Source of the DNA: an uncultured Eubacteriales bacterium
GTDB taxonomy: Bacteria > Bacillota > Clostridia > Oscillospirales > Oscillospiraceae
Direction of reading: 5' to 3'
Assembly: GCA_958402445.1 (NCBI GenBank)
Contig: CATXTO010000030.1
Location: 1-21,400, forward strand
Length of the DNA stretch: 21,400 nucleotides
Shown: positions 7,267-15,196 of the stretch, piece after piece
How positions within the stretch are numbered: position 1 is the stretch's first letter
Layout of the letters: every line of letters begins with the position of its first letter
Program-made: the position numbers and the translations under genes
The notes under the pieces: generated by a model
What the model was told of the DNA's origin: nothing
Seen by the model: only the letters and a program-made list of their open reading frames with translations
The model's database searches: none

Positions 7267-8874
7267 CTAAAAGTCTTTTCCCAGAGCGTTATAGGTGGGC
7301 AACAGCTTGGGGGAAACCGTCTGCGTCACGACGCCCGCCTCCTGGAGCTCCCTCTGAAACGCGGCCACATGGTCCAGAGTGGGCCTGCCCGGAACCGTCT
7401 GGGCAGCCCGGGCGGCTGCGTTCCGACCTGCGCTGCGCCCAAAGACGATGATGTCCAGCAGGCTGTTGCCCATGAGTCGGTTCCGGCCGTGGATGCCGCC
7501 CACCGCCTCCCCGGCCACATACAGATTCTCCACCTGGGTGGTCTGCCCGTCTGCGCGGATGTCCAAGCCGCCGTTTTGATAGTGCAGCGTGGGATAGACC
7601 AGAATGGGCACCTGCCGCAGATCAATGCCGTATTTGCCAAACATGCGCTGCATGGCCGGGATGCGCCGCTGGATGGTGCCCGGGCCGCCTCTGCGCTCAA
7701 TCATGGGGGTGTCCAGCCAGACTCCCTGCCCCTGGTCGGTTTTGACGCCCTTGCCCCGGCCCACGCACTCCCGGATGATGGAGGCTGCGGCCACGTCCCG
7801 GGTCTCCAGAGGGTGCATAAAGGCCTCCCCCTCCCGGTTGACGAGCATAGCGCCCACAGAACGGACTTTTTCCGTCACCAGCGCGCCAAAAATTTGCTGG
7901 GGAAAGGCGGCTCCGGTGGGGTGGTACTGCAGGGTATCGGGATACAGGAGCCTCGCGCCGGCCCGGTAGCCTAAAACCAGGCCGTCTGCCGTGGCGCCGT
8001 AGTGGTTGGAAGTGGGAAAGCCCTGGTAATGCAGCCGGCCCGCGCCGCCGGTGGCCAAAATGACGGTCCTGGCCCGGGCAATCAGCAGCTGCCGGGTCTC
8101 CATGTTCATCAGCACCGCGCCGGAGGCCCGGCCGTTTTCATCCAGCAGCAGCTCCACGGCGGAGGTGAAGTCCACCACCTGCACTGGCCGGTTCAGGACC
8201 TCATCCCGAAGCGTCCGCATGATCTCCGCGCCGGAGTAGTCCTTGGCGGCGTGCATCCGCTTGCGGGAGGTGCCGCCGCCGTGGGTGGTGAGCATGGTGC
8301 CGTCCGGCGCCTTGTCGAACTCCACGCCCAGGTCGTTGAGCCACTGGATTGCCTCCGGCGCCTCCGTCACCAGCTTATACAGCAGATCTTTCTTCGCGGC
8401 AAAATGGCCGCCGCCGTATGCGTCCAGAAAGTGGATCGCAGGAGAGTCATTTTCCTTATCCGCAGCCTGGATGCCGCCCTCGGCCATCATGGTATTGGCG
8501 TCTCCCACCCGCAGCTTGGTCACCAGCAAAACGGACGCGCCGGCTTTGTCGGCCTCAAGGGCCGCCGCGCAGCCCGCCCCGCCGCCGCCGATGATGAGTA
8601 CATCCGCCTCATAATCCGCGTGCTCCAGGTCCAGCTTCTTCCCAGCCAGCCGGGAATTTGCCTGCAGCAGGGCCGCCAGCTCCAGGGGCACCTGGTCGCC
8701 CCGGTTGGGGCCCACCTGGAGCCGGGTGAACTGGTCCTCCCGGTAGTCCGGGTGGTAGGTGGCCAGGAGGGTCTGCTTTTCCTCTGCGGTCATGCGCCGG
8801 GGCTCCTGCGCCAGGTTGGCCTCCCGTCTGGCCTCCACTTTGCGGATGGATTCCATCATTTCCGGTGTGTACAT
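7267..8874 (-). CDS. frdA: Soluble fumarate reductase flavoprotein subunit
   Basis: This 535-residue FAD protein of the FrdA/SdhA/NadB family would reduce fumarate to succinate. The dinucleotide motif GGGGAG is at 96-101, after a ~90-residue N-terminal extension. Substrate and catalytic positions line up with E. coli FrdA: QYHPTG (H318), LVTEKVR (E335), ETRD (R359, the catalytic Arg), PTLHYQNGG (H431) and HGRNRLMGNSL (R466). The His that holds FAD covalently (HTVAAEGG in E. coli) is replaced by N127 in NTMMAEGG, so FAD should be non-covalent. Most of the C-terminal helical domain of E. coli FrdA (602 aa) is absent. ATG 8874 has AAGGAGG upstream. No membrane-anchor genes follow. L-aspartate oxidase is the main alternative, but nadA/nadC are absent and frdB, fumC and hdr genes are adjacent. 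Confidence 0.88.
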   Translation of the reverse strand: MYTPEMMESIRKVEARREANLAQEPRRMTAEEKQTLLATYHPDYREDQFTRLQVGPNRGDQVPLELAALLQANSRLAGKKLDLEHADYEADVLIIGGGGAGCAAALEADKAGASVLLVTKLRVGDANTMMAEGGIQAADKENDSPAIHFLDAYGGGHFAAKKDLLYKLVTEAPEAIQWLNDLGVEFDKAPDGTMLTTHGGGTSRKRMHAAKDYSGAEIMRTLRDEVLNRPVQVVDFTSAVELLLDENGRASGAVLMNMETRQLLIARARTVILATGGAGRLHYQGFPTSNHYGATADGLVLGYRAGARLLYPDTLQYHPTGAAFPQQIFGALVTEKVRSVGAMLVNREGEAFMHPLETRDVAAASIIRECVGRGKGVKTDQGQGVWLDTPMIERRGGPGTIQRRIPAMQRMFGKYGIDLRQVPILVYPTLHYQNGGLDIRADGQTTQVENLYVAGEAVGGIHGRNRLMGNSLLDIIVFGRSAGRNAAARAAQTVPGRPTLDHVAAFQRELQEAGVVTQTVSPKLLPTYNALGKDF

Positions 8875-8886
8875 GCCATGCCCTCC

Positions 8887-9561
8887 TTATACCTCAATGT
8901 CCCGGTGGTTATACAGCGCCTGGAGCTCCCCCAGAGGCTTACCCAAAAGCTCCGCCAGCTGGGCTTCAAAGGCGCCATCCTGAATTTCCTGGACCCTTTG
9001 CGTCAGATGCCGGCTCTCAGGGGCCAAGTACTTGCCGTTGAGCCGGCGGGCCAGCATGGCCACCTGGGGATGGGAGATGCCCGCGGGGCACCGGGCCGAG
9101 CAAACCCCGCACATGACGCAGTCGAAGGATTCCTCTGCGCATTTGGCGAAATCCCCCCGCTGGGCGTAAGCGATATACTGCATTACATTCAGCTCCTGGG
9201 TGCAGCTCTTGGTGCAGGCGTTGCATCCGATGCAGGCGTAGATCTCGGGATAGAGCTGCATCATCACCTGCTGGTTCACAGGCACCTTCTCCAGGTCATA
9301 CACCTGCTTGACCAGCGGGAAGAAGGGCAAAGTCGCCACATACATGCCCTCCTCCACCTTGGTCTGGCAGGCCAGGCAGGTCTTCAGCTCCTGCTTTCCC
9401 TGAATGCGGTACAACGTGGCGCAGGCGCCGCAAAAGCCGTTTCGGCAGCCGCAGCCCCGGACCAGCTGGTATCCGGCGTACTCCATTGCCCGCATAATGG
9501 TCAGGGACTCCGGAACCCGGTACTGCTTACCGAAAAAATAGACGTTGACCATCTGTTCCAT
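8887..9561 (-). CDS. frdB: Fumarate reductase iron-sulfur subunit with three predicted clusters
   Basis: The 224-residue protein should carry electrons to FrdA. An N-terminal plant-ferredoxin-like domain binds a [2Fe-2S] cluster (C39, C44, C47, C62; extra C37 and C65). The C-terminal half has two full CxxCxxCxxxC motifs: C110/113/116/120 and C148/151/154/158P. In quinone-linked FrdB/SdhB the second motif lacks the middle Cys and binds [3Fe-4S]; here C151 fills that place, so a [4Fe-4S] cluster is expected. There is no HdrB-like CCG domain, unlike archaeal TfrB. The start ATG at 9561 has GGGAGG 7 nt upstream; the frame is open further upstream but overlaps floxA. It lies 13 nt after floxA and 12 nt before frdA, which ties it physically to the Flox module. 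Confidence 0.88.
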   Translation of the reverse strand: MEQMVNVYFFGKQYRVPESLTIMRAMEYAGYQLVRGCGCRNGFCGACATLYRIQGKQELKTCLACQTKVEEGMYVATLPFFPLVKQVYDLEKVPVNQQVMMQLYPEIYACIGCNACTKSCTQELNVMQYIAYAQRGDFAKCAEESFDCVMCGVCSARCPAGISHPQVAMLARRLNGKYLAPESRHLTQRVQEIQDGAFEAQLAELLGKPLGELQALYNHRDIEV

Positions 9562-9574
9562 GCACAGTCCTCCC

Positions 9575-10402
9575 TCAGTATTCGTCAGGCAGCGCGTCCA
9601 GCTCATCGCAGCGGAACACGGGCCCGTCCTTGCAGACGTATTTCGTCCCGATGTTGCAGCGGCCGCACTTGCCAATGCCGCACTTCATACGCAGCTCCAT
9701 GGTGGTATAGACCTGGGTCTTGTCAAAGCCCAGCTCCTGTAGCGCCCCCAAGGTAAATTTAATCATCACAGGCGGGCCGCAGATCACAGCAGTCTTCTGC
9801 GTATCAAATCCCAGCTCCTTCACGAAGTTGGGGACAAAGCCCACATGCCCTTCCCAGCCCGCCTGAGGCCGGTCGATGGTGAGATGGACTCGGATGCTCT
9901 CGTCTCGACACCACTGGCCTAAAATCTCCGGGTAATCCACCAAGTCCTCCTGGGACCGGGCACCGTAGACGATATCCACCTGCCCGTAGTCCTGCCGGTG
10001 GTGCCGCACATAGCGAATCACGGAACGCAGGGGCGCCAGGCCGATGCCACCCGCCACAAACAGCAGGTCCCGACCCCGGAAAGCCGTGTCCACAGGAAAG
10101 CCGTTGCCGTAGGGCCCCCGAAGGGTAATCTGCTGCCCCGGCTCCATGGCGTGAAGCCAATCCGTGACACAGCCGCATTTTTTAATGGAAAATTCTAAAT
10201 ACTCCTGGTCCGTCGGGGAGGAGGTGATGGAAAACAGCGCCTCTCCCACGCCGGGCACAGACAGCATGGCGCACTGGCCGGGCCGGTGGGTAAAAGGCTT
10301 GCGTCCCTCCAAATCCACCACCCGGAAGGTCTTCACATCCGGCGTATCCACCCGGATGTCCGTGACCACCGCCAGCGCGGGAATCAGCGGGTCATGTTGC
10401 AT
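9575..10402 (-). CDS. floxA: FloxA-like NAD(P)H-oxidising FAD/[2Fe-2S] subunit
   Basis: The 275-residue protein belongs to the FNR superfamily branch that includes AsrB, HyhG and dihydroorotate dehydrogenase electron-transfer subunits. An FAD domain (about residues 5-105: RPGQCAMLSVPG, FSITSSP, RGPYGNGFPV) is followed by an NAD(P) domain (VAGGIGLAPLRSVI at 117-130; VICGPPVMIKF). The C-terminus binds [2Fe-2S] through C241, C246, C249 and C257. It is the expected entry point for NADH electrons in the Flox-Hdr complex. ATG at 10402 is preferred over GTG 10411 because GGGAGG lies 8 nt upstream of it, overlapping the GTG. The start overlaps the floxB stop by 11 nt. Confidence 0.87.
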   Translation of the reverse strand: MQHDPLIPALAVVTDIRVDTPDVKTFRVVDLEGRKPFTHRPGQCAMLSVPGVGEALFSITSSPTDQEYLEFSIKKCGCVTDWLHAMEPGQQITLRGPYGNGFPVDTAFRGRDLLFVAGGIGLAPLRSVIRYVRHHRQDYGQVDIVYGARSQEDLVDYPEILGQWCRDESIRVHLTIDRPQAGWEGHVGFVPNFVKELGFDTQKTAVICGPPVMIKFTLGALQELGFDKTQVYTTMELRMKCGIGKCGRCNIGTKYVCKDGPVFRCDELDALPDEY

Positions 10403-11417
10403 CCGTACCACCTCCCAGAGTCTTCATCACCTTGACGATGTTCATATGAATGGGGCACTGCCGCAGGCACCGCCCGCAGCCGACGCACCCGAATATCCCC
10501 TGGTTGTTGGCGGGGAAATAAACCAGCTTATGCAGAAACCGCTGGCGAAACCGCTCCAGCTGCGTGGGACGGGGCTGGCCCGCGGACATCAAGGTGAAGT
10601 CCGAGTACATGCAGCTGTCCCAGCAGCGGAACCGCTGAATCTCCCGGCCTGTGTCGAATTCCCGGATGTCGTAGCACTGACAGGTGGGACATACAAAGGT
10701 ACAGGTCCCGCAGCCCAGGCAGCTCTGAGACAGGGTCTCCCACGCCGGATGATGGAACAGCTCCAGCATGCGGTCCGCTCCGAACCCATCCGTGGAGAGC
10801 GCCCGCAGGGGCAGCCGCTCCAAAATCGTCCGGATGCGCGCCCGCTCCTGTGCCACAGGCTCCTCGTCCCCTTCCTCCAAAGGGAGCCCTTCCAGCAGGG
10901 CCCTCCCCTTGTCCGTATTGGCCTGGAAGAACAGGTCCTCCCCCGTCTGCCAGCAGGTCACATCTCCGCCCGGCTCCGCAGGATCGATACCGAAGCTCTG
11001 GCAGAAGCAGGTCTCCTCCGGGGCCCCGCAGGCCAGGGTCACCACCGTGGCGTGGCTGCGCCGGTCTGCGTACCGGCTGTCCGCCGGCTCCGACAGGAAA
11101 ACCCGGTCCAGGATGTCAAAGCTGCGGCAGTCGCAGGCCCGGACGCCGAACAGCACAAAATCCCCCACGGATGTGCGATTATCCTCTATCTGAATCTGCT
11201 TTCCCTGGGTCTTAAATTTGACCAGGTCCTCTATTTGGGAAAAAAACAGATCCTTTGCGCTGCGGCGGGTGTTGAGCGCCGGGGATAAGACGCAGTCAGG
11301 TCGCCAGGGAGCGTAACGGGCGTGGCCCGTGCCGTCGTCCTGAGGCAGATACAGCGTCTGCTTTGCAGCCAACGCCTCCAAAAGCGTCGGGAAACTCTTT
11401 TTTGCAATCTTTTTCAC
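10392..11417 (-). CDS. floxB: FloxB-like iron-sulfur protein (AsrA/HyhB-type, two [4Fe-4S])
   Basis: The 341-residue protein resembles the beta subunits of sulfhydrogenases and anaerobic sulfite reductase A, as found in FloxB. An N-terminal domain with FGVRACDC (90-97) precedes a ferredoxin-like domain with two CxxCxxCxxxCP motifs: C233/236/239/243 and C311/314/317/321. Additional cysteines (C130, C137, C139, C246, C248) may support a further cluster. Its expected task is to pass electrons between FloxA and FloxC/D. The start is GTG at 11417, with GGAGAGGAGG upstream, and it overlaps the floxC stop by 4 bp (GTGA). The open frame extends to 11603 but that part overlaps floxC and is not supported. 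Confidence 0.85.
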   Translation of the reverse strand: MKKIAKKSFPTLLEALAAKQTLYLPQDDGTGHARYAPWRPDCVLSPALNTRRSAKDLFFSQIEDLVKFKTQGKQIQIEDNRTSVGDFVLFGVRACDCRSFDILDRVFLSEPADSRYADRRSHATVVTLACGAPEETCFCQSFGIDPAEPGGDVTCWQTGEDLFFQANTDKGRALLEGLPLEEGDEEPVAQERARIRTILERLPLRALSTDGFGADRMLELFHHPAWETLSQSCLGCGTCTFVCPTCQCYDIREFDTGREIQRFRCWDSCMYSDFTLMSAGQPRPTQLERFRQRFLHKLVYFPANNQGIFGCVGCGRCLRQCPIHMNIVKVMKTLGGGTDAT

Positions 11418-12391
11418 GCGTCTGCGCCTCCTCTCCGGGCAATGACGCCGGGCTCCGGGTCCTGAGAGGCAAAGCTGGTCAAGGGAGATGGGGTCTCCCG
11501 GTCGGCTCCCGCCTGATAGGGCCCGTAGAGCTGGTTGATGTCCTGGATCAGCTTCCGGTTCAGCAGGTGCAAGGGGATATGCTGCGGACATACCCGGGAG
11601 CACTCTCCGCAGTCCGTACAGCGGCCGGCCACATGGAACGCCCGGATGATGTGAAACAGATTTTCCTCAAAGGGGTCCGCCGCCGCCTTGCCCGCCACCC
11701 CGGAACGGGGATTGTCAAACACGCAGGTCTCACAGGAGCAGGCGGGGCACGCGTTCCGGCAGGCGTTGCAGCGGATGCACCGGCTCAGCTCCCCCCGCCA
11801 GAATTGAAACCGTTCTTCCGGGGACATGGCGTCTAATTTTCTCACTTCGTCAAACCGGCTCTCGTCCCCCGGCTCGCCGTCCGGACCGATCAATTCATCG
11901 TAGCACGCCAGCTTCTTGGTTTTGCAGGTTTTGCACCGCTCCAGAAGAAGCCCTTGCTTCTCCAATACCATGGTCCCCGTCAGGGTCTCGGCGGTCCAGG
12001 TATCCCCTGTCTCCTCCAGGGACAAAAGTCCCCGGATGCCGCAGCGCCGCAACGCCTCGACATCGCACATGCCGCCGCAACTCACGCCGATCACATGCAC
12101 CCGCTCCGGCAGTATCCGGTGCTCCTTCACCAATTGCTGGAAGGAATAGGTATCGCAGGGCTTCAGGAAGGCCGCGATTTTGCCTGGCTTGCGGCTTTCG
12201 GCAATTAAGTACTTAGAGAGATTGGGCCTGGAAAACGCGGAGTAGACAAAGGAGCGCTCCACCTCTTCCGGCGTCTTGAACACCGCCGGGGTCAGGTCAT
12301 AGACAAGCTCTCCCTCCTTCCAGCCCAGAACCCTGTCTGCAAGCCCCTCCTCCAGCAGGGCCTTGGCCCTGGCCTTTACTTCTTCTCGCAT
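11414..12391 (-). CDS. floxC: FloxC-like iron-sulfur protein (two [4Fe-4S])
   Basis: The 325-residue protein has an FrhB/FdhB-like N-terminal domain (AFLKPCDTYSFQQLV around 74-88, GVSCGGMC at 102-109, CKTCKTKKLAC at 153-163). Two [4Fe-4S] motifs follow, C205/208/211/215 and C258/261/264/268, with extra cysteines at 218, 220 and 223. It fits the FloxC place in the published hdrCBA-floxDCBA order. ATG at 12391 has GGAGG 7 nt upstream and the start overlaps the floxD stop by 16 nt. FloxB and FloxC are similar in architecture, so the B/C letters rest mainly on gene order. Confidence 0.83.
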   Translation of the reverse strand: MREEVKARAKALLEEGLADRVLGWKEGELVYDLTPAVFKTPEEVERSFVYSAFSRPNLSKYLIAESRKPGKIAAFLKPCDTYSFQQLVKEHRILPERVHVIGVSCGGMCDVEALRRCGIRGLLSLEETGDTWTAETLTGTMVLEKQGLLLERCKTCKTKKLACYDELIGPDGEPGDESRFDEVRKLDAMSPEERFQFWRGELSRCIRCNACRNACPACSCETCVFDNPRSGVAGKAAADPFEENLFHIIRAFHVAGRCTDCGECSRVCPQHIPLHLLNRKLIQDINQLYGPYQAGADRETPSPLTSFASQDPEPGVIARRGGADA

Positions 12392-12816
12392 CGCAGGTCC
12401 TCCAATCTCCGGCTCTTTCCCAGACGGCGGATGGTCTCGGTGAATTCTTGCATAGTTGCGGCAAATTTTGCGCCCTCGGCGGCGGAGACCCATTCCACCC
12501 GGGTCCGCTCCCGCTCAATGCCCATAAAGTCCAGCAGGGAGAACAACAGGGTCATCCGGCGGCGGGCATAATAGTTTCCAGTGGTATAGTGGCAGTCCCC
12601 CGGATGGCAGCCGCAGAGGATCACCCCGTCGGCGCCCCGCTGAAACGCCCGCAGAATAAACAGGGGATTCAGCCGGCAGGAACAGGGAATGCGGATAATC
12701 TTCACCTGGGGAGGATAAGTCAGCCGGTTGGTGCCGGACAGATCCGCCCCGGCGTAGGAACACCAGTTGCAGCAGAAAGCCACAATGGTGGGCTCGAACC
12801 CTTCGTTTACTTGCAT
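12376..12816 (-). CDS. floxD: MvhD/FloxD family iron-sulfur electron-transfer subunit
   Basis: The 146-residue protein is a clear MvhD/FlpD-type [2Fe-2S] adaptor, which links an electron-input module to HdrA. Family motifs are CCNWCSYAGADLSG (C15, C16, C19), PCSCRLNP (C45, C47) and LCGCHPGDCHY (C68, C70, C75). The start ATG at 12816 overlaps the end of hdrA by 10 nt. A longer open frame to 13041 would read through hdrA in another frame and lacks family similarity there. It occupies the usual place directly after hdrA. Confidence 0.93.
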   Translation of the reverse strand: MQVNEGFEPTIVAFCCNWCSYAGADLSGTNRLTYPPQVKIIRIPCSCRLNPLFILRAFQRGADGVILCGCHPGDCHYTTGNYYARRRMTLLFSLLDFMGIERERTRVEWVSAAEGAKFAATMQEFTETIRRLGKSRRLEDLRCEKK

Positions 12817-14813
12817 ATGGCGTCCACCTCCGCTAGGATTTGGCTGTTGGAAAAACCCCTCAGGTCCATGGCGCCGGACGGGCAAGCCACGGTGCAAGCG
12901 CCACAGCCCTGGCACACCGCCGGATTCACAGTTGCCACCCTGCGGAGCCTTTTCGTCCGGTAGGGCCCGGGAAACTCCTTTTCCACATAGGAAATCGCGC
13001 CGTAGGGGCACACCTTTTCGCAGCTGGAGCAGCCGTTGCACAGGGCCTCGTCGGACTCGGCCACGCAGGGGTTGCAGGTCAGATGGTCCTTGACCAAAAG
13101 GCCGATGACCTTAGCCGCTGCAGCCCCGGCCTGGGCCACGGTCTCCGGAATATCCTTAGGACCCTGGCAGGCGCCGGACAAAAACACGCCGGCGGTGGGG
13201 CTCTCCACCGGCCTCAGCTTGGGATGGGCCTCGGTGAAGAAATCGCTTTTGTCCATGGAGGCGGTGAGCAGGGTCGCCAGGGGCCGGGCGGAGGGGTCCG
13301 GCTCCACAGCGGCGGCCAGCACCACCATATCCGCGTCGATATGTAGCTGCCGGTTGTCCAGCAGGTCCGAAGCCCGCACCTTCAGCTTACCGCCCTCCGG
13401 CACCACCTTGCCCACCTGGCCCTTGATGTAGTGCACGCCGTATTCCTCCACGGCCCGGCGGTAGAACTCGTCAAAGTTCTTTCCCGGAGTGCGTACGTCG
13501 ATGTAAAATACATACACCTCTGTGTCCGGGTACTTCTCCCGCACCAGCATGGCGTGCTTGGCGGTGTACATGCAGCAGATTTTGGAGCAATAGGGCTTCC
13601 CCCGCCCGTCTTTGTCGCACCGGGAGCCCACGCACTGGACGAACACCAGGGTGTGCGGGTGCTTGCCGTCGGAGGGACGCAGAAGCGTCCCGCCTGTGGG
13701 TCCAGCGGCGTTCATCAGGCGCTCGAACTCCAGGGAGGTGACCACATCCGGGCTCTGGCGGTAGGCGTATTCGCCGTACTTCTCCAAGGAGATGGGGCGG
13801 AACCCTGTGGCCGCCACGATGGCGCCGTACTGGCGCTCCAAAAGCTGGTCCTGCTGTTTGTAGTCGATGGCCCCGGCGGTACAGACCTTGGAGCAGACGC
13901 CGCACTTCCCGGTCTTCAGCATGGTGCAGTAGGCTGGGTCGATGGTGGCTACCTTAGGCACCGCCTGGGCAAAGGGGATATAAATGGCCCGGCGCTGGTC
14001 CAGTCCCAGATTGAAGGCGTTTGGTACCTTCCGCTGGGGGCATTTTTCCGTACACAGGCCGCAGCCCGTACACTTGGTCTCATCCACATACCGGGCCTTT
14101 TTCCGAATGGTGACGGAGAAGTTACCCACAAAGCCCTTGACCGCCTCCACCTGGGCATAGGAGATGATCTGAATGTTTTCCTGCTGGGCGGCCTCCACCA
14201 TTTTCGGCGTGAGAATACAGGCGGCGCAGTCCAGTGTGGGGAAGGTCTTGTCAATCTGGGCCATTTTCCCGCCGATGGTGGGCTCCCGCTCCACGATGTC
14301 CACCGGGAAACCGGCCTCCGCAATATCCAAAGCGGTCTGTATTCCGGCGATCCCGCCGCCGATGACCAGGGCCCGCTTGGTCACAGGGCTCTGACCGGCG
14401 GTCAGGGGCGCGTTTAAATGGACCTTGGCAATGGCGGTCCGCCCCAGCACAATGGCCTTCTCTGTGGCGTCGGCCCGGTCCTTGTGAATCCAGGAGCACT
14501 GCTCCCGGATATTGGCGATCTCCACCAGGTAGGGATTCAAGCCCGCCTTGGCCGCCGCCTTGCGGAAGGTGGCCTCGTGCATCCGCGGCGAGCAGGAGCA
14601 GATAACCACGCCGGTCAACTGGTAGTCCCGGATGGCGTCGGCAATCAGTCTCTGACCCGCCTCCGAGCACATATATTGGTAGTCCACCGCATAGACCACC
14701 CCGGGCTCCTGGCCCAGGGTCTTGGCCACGGCGGCTACATCCACGGTGGCGGCAATGTTAGAGCCGCACCAACACACAAAAACGCCGATTCTCTGCACTG
14801 CCCTCCCCCTCAC
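12807..14813 (-). CDS. hdrA: HdrA, flavin-based electron-bifurcating subunit
   Basis: The 668-residue protein is a full-length HdrA. An N-terminal domain (FVCWCGSNI, C14/C16; C49; CSCSPRMHE, C72/C74) is followed by the FAD motif GGGIAG (152-157) and TLDCAACILTPKM (C196, C199). Two inserted clusters use C248/251/254/258 and C296/304/307/311. Two C-terminal ferredoxin motifs use C592/595/598/602 and C634/637/640/644; these would lead to ferredoxin. In characterised HdrA the FAD splits electron pairs between ferredoxin and HdrBC. GTG at 14813 overlaps the hdrC stop by 4 bp; GTG at 14798 (QRIGVFVC next) has a GGGGGAGG just upstream and matches homologue starts, so either may be used. Confidence 0.93.
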   Translation of the reverse strand: MRGRAVQRIGVFVCWCGSNIAATVDVAAVAKTLGQEPGVVYAVDYQYMCSEAGQRLIADAIRDYQLTGVVICSCSPRMHEATFRKAAAKAGLNPYLVEIANIREQCSWIHKDRADATEKAIVLGRTAIAKVHLNAPLTAGQSPVTKRALVIGGGIAGIQTALDIAEAGFPVDIVEREPTIGGKMAQIDKTFPTLDCAACILTPKMVEAAQQENIQIISYAQVEAVKGFVGNFSVTIRKKARYVDETKCTGCGLCTEKCPQRKVPNAFNLGLDQRRAIYIPFAQAVPKVATIDPAYCTMLKTGKCGVCSKVCTAGAIDYKQQDQLLERQYGAIVAATGFRPISLEKYGEYAYRQSPDVVTSLEFERLMNAAGPTGGTLLRPSDGKHPHTLVFVQCVGSRCDKDGRGKPYCSKICCMYTAKHAMLVREKYPDTEVYVFYIDVRTPGKNFDEFYRRAVEEYGVHYIKGQVGKVVPEGGKLKVRASDLLDNRQLHIDADMVVLAAAVEPDPSARPLATLLTASMDKSDFFTEAHPKLRPVESPTAGVFLSGACQGPKDIPETVAQAGAAAAKVIGLLVKDHLTCNPCVAESDEALCNGCSSCEKVCPYGAISYVEKEFPGPYRTKRLRRVATVNPAVCQGCGACTVACPSGAMDLRGFSNSQILAEVDAICK

Positions 14814-15196
14814 TTTCCATACTTCCGCAGAGCACTGACCAGAGCCTGCTGCGGCAGATTCTCATCCAGCAACGCCGGGATTTGATCCGGCAGCAGATGG
14901 TTTTTCCCCGCCTGCCGGATAACCAGCAGCCGCACTGCCTCCACCAGCCTGGCAGGCTCCACACTGCGGGGGCACCGCTCCAGGCAGGCCATGCAGGACA
15001 GGCAGTTCCAAATGGCTTTGGACGCCATGAGCTGCTCCAGCTCTCCCCGCTCCACCATGGAGACAAACTGGTGCGGGTGATACTCCATCTCCTCATAGGC
15101 CGGGCAGACCGCGCTGCACTTGCCGCAACGCATACATTTCCTGGGATTGACCCCAGTGATCCGGGCAATCTCCCGCACCGCATCCTCACTCGTCAT
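14810..15196 (-). CDS. hdrC: HdrC, iron-sulfur subunit of heterodisulfide reductase-like complex
   Basis: The 128-residue protein has two [4Fe-4S] motifs, CMRCGKCSAVCP near residue 21 and CLSCMACLERCP near residue 65, the normal HdrC layout. It would connect HdrA to HdrB. The ATG at 15196 has GGAGG upstream (AGGAGGAGACC) and overlaps the end of hdrB by 11 nt. The C-terminal ~35 residues are helical and typical of the family. Confidence 0.92.
   Translation of the reverse strand: MTSEDAVREIARITGVNPRKCMRCGKCSAVCPAYEEMEYHPHQFVSMVERGELEQLMASKAIWNCLSCMACLERCPRSVEPARLVEAVRLLVIRQAGKNHLLPDQIPALLDENLPQQALVSALRKYGK

Noticed and set aside
7267..8874. L-aspartate oxidase (nadB) assignment
   Set aside because: The flavoprotein is related and also has non-covalent FAD, but it is paired with an FrdB-type subunit and fumarase, and nadA/nadC are absent; fumarate reductase fits better.
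8002..9756. A 584-residue plus-strand open frame opposite frdA, frdB and floxA
   Set aside because: It is antisense to three well-supported genes, its composition (His/Gln/Leu/Gly-rich) is typical of a complement-strand frame in GC-rich DNA, and no family motif is seen.
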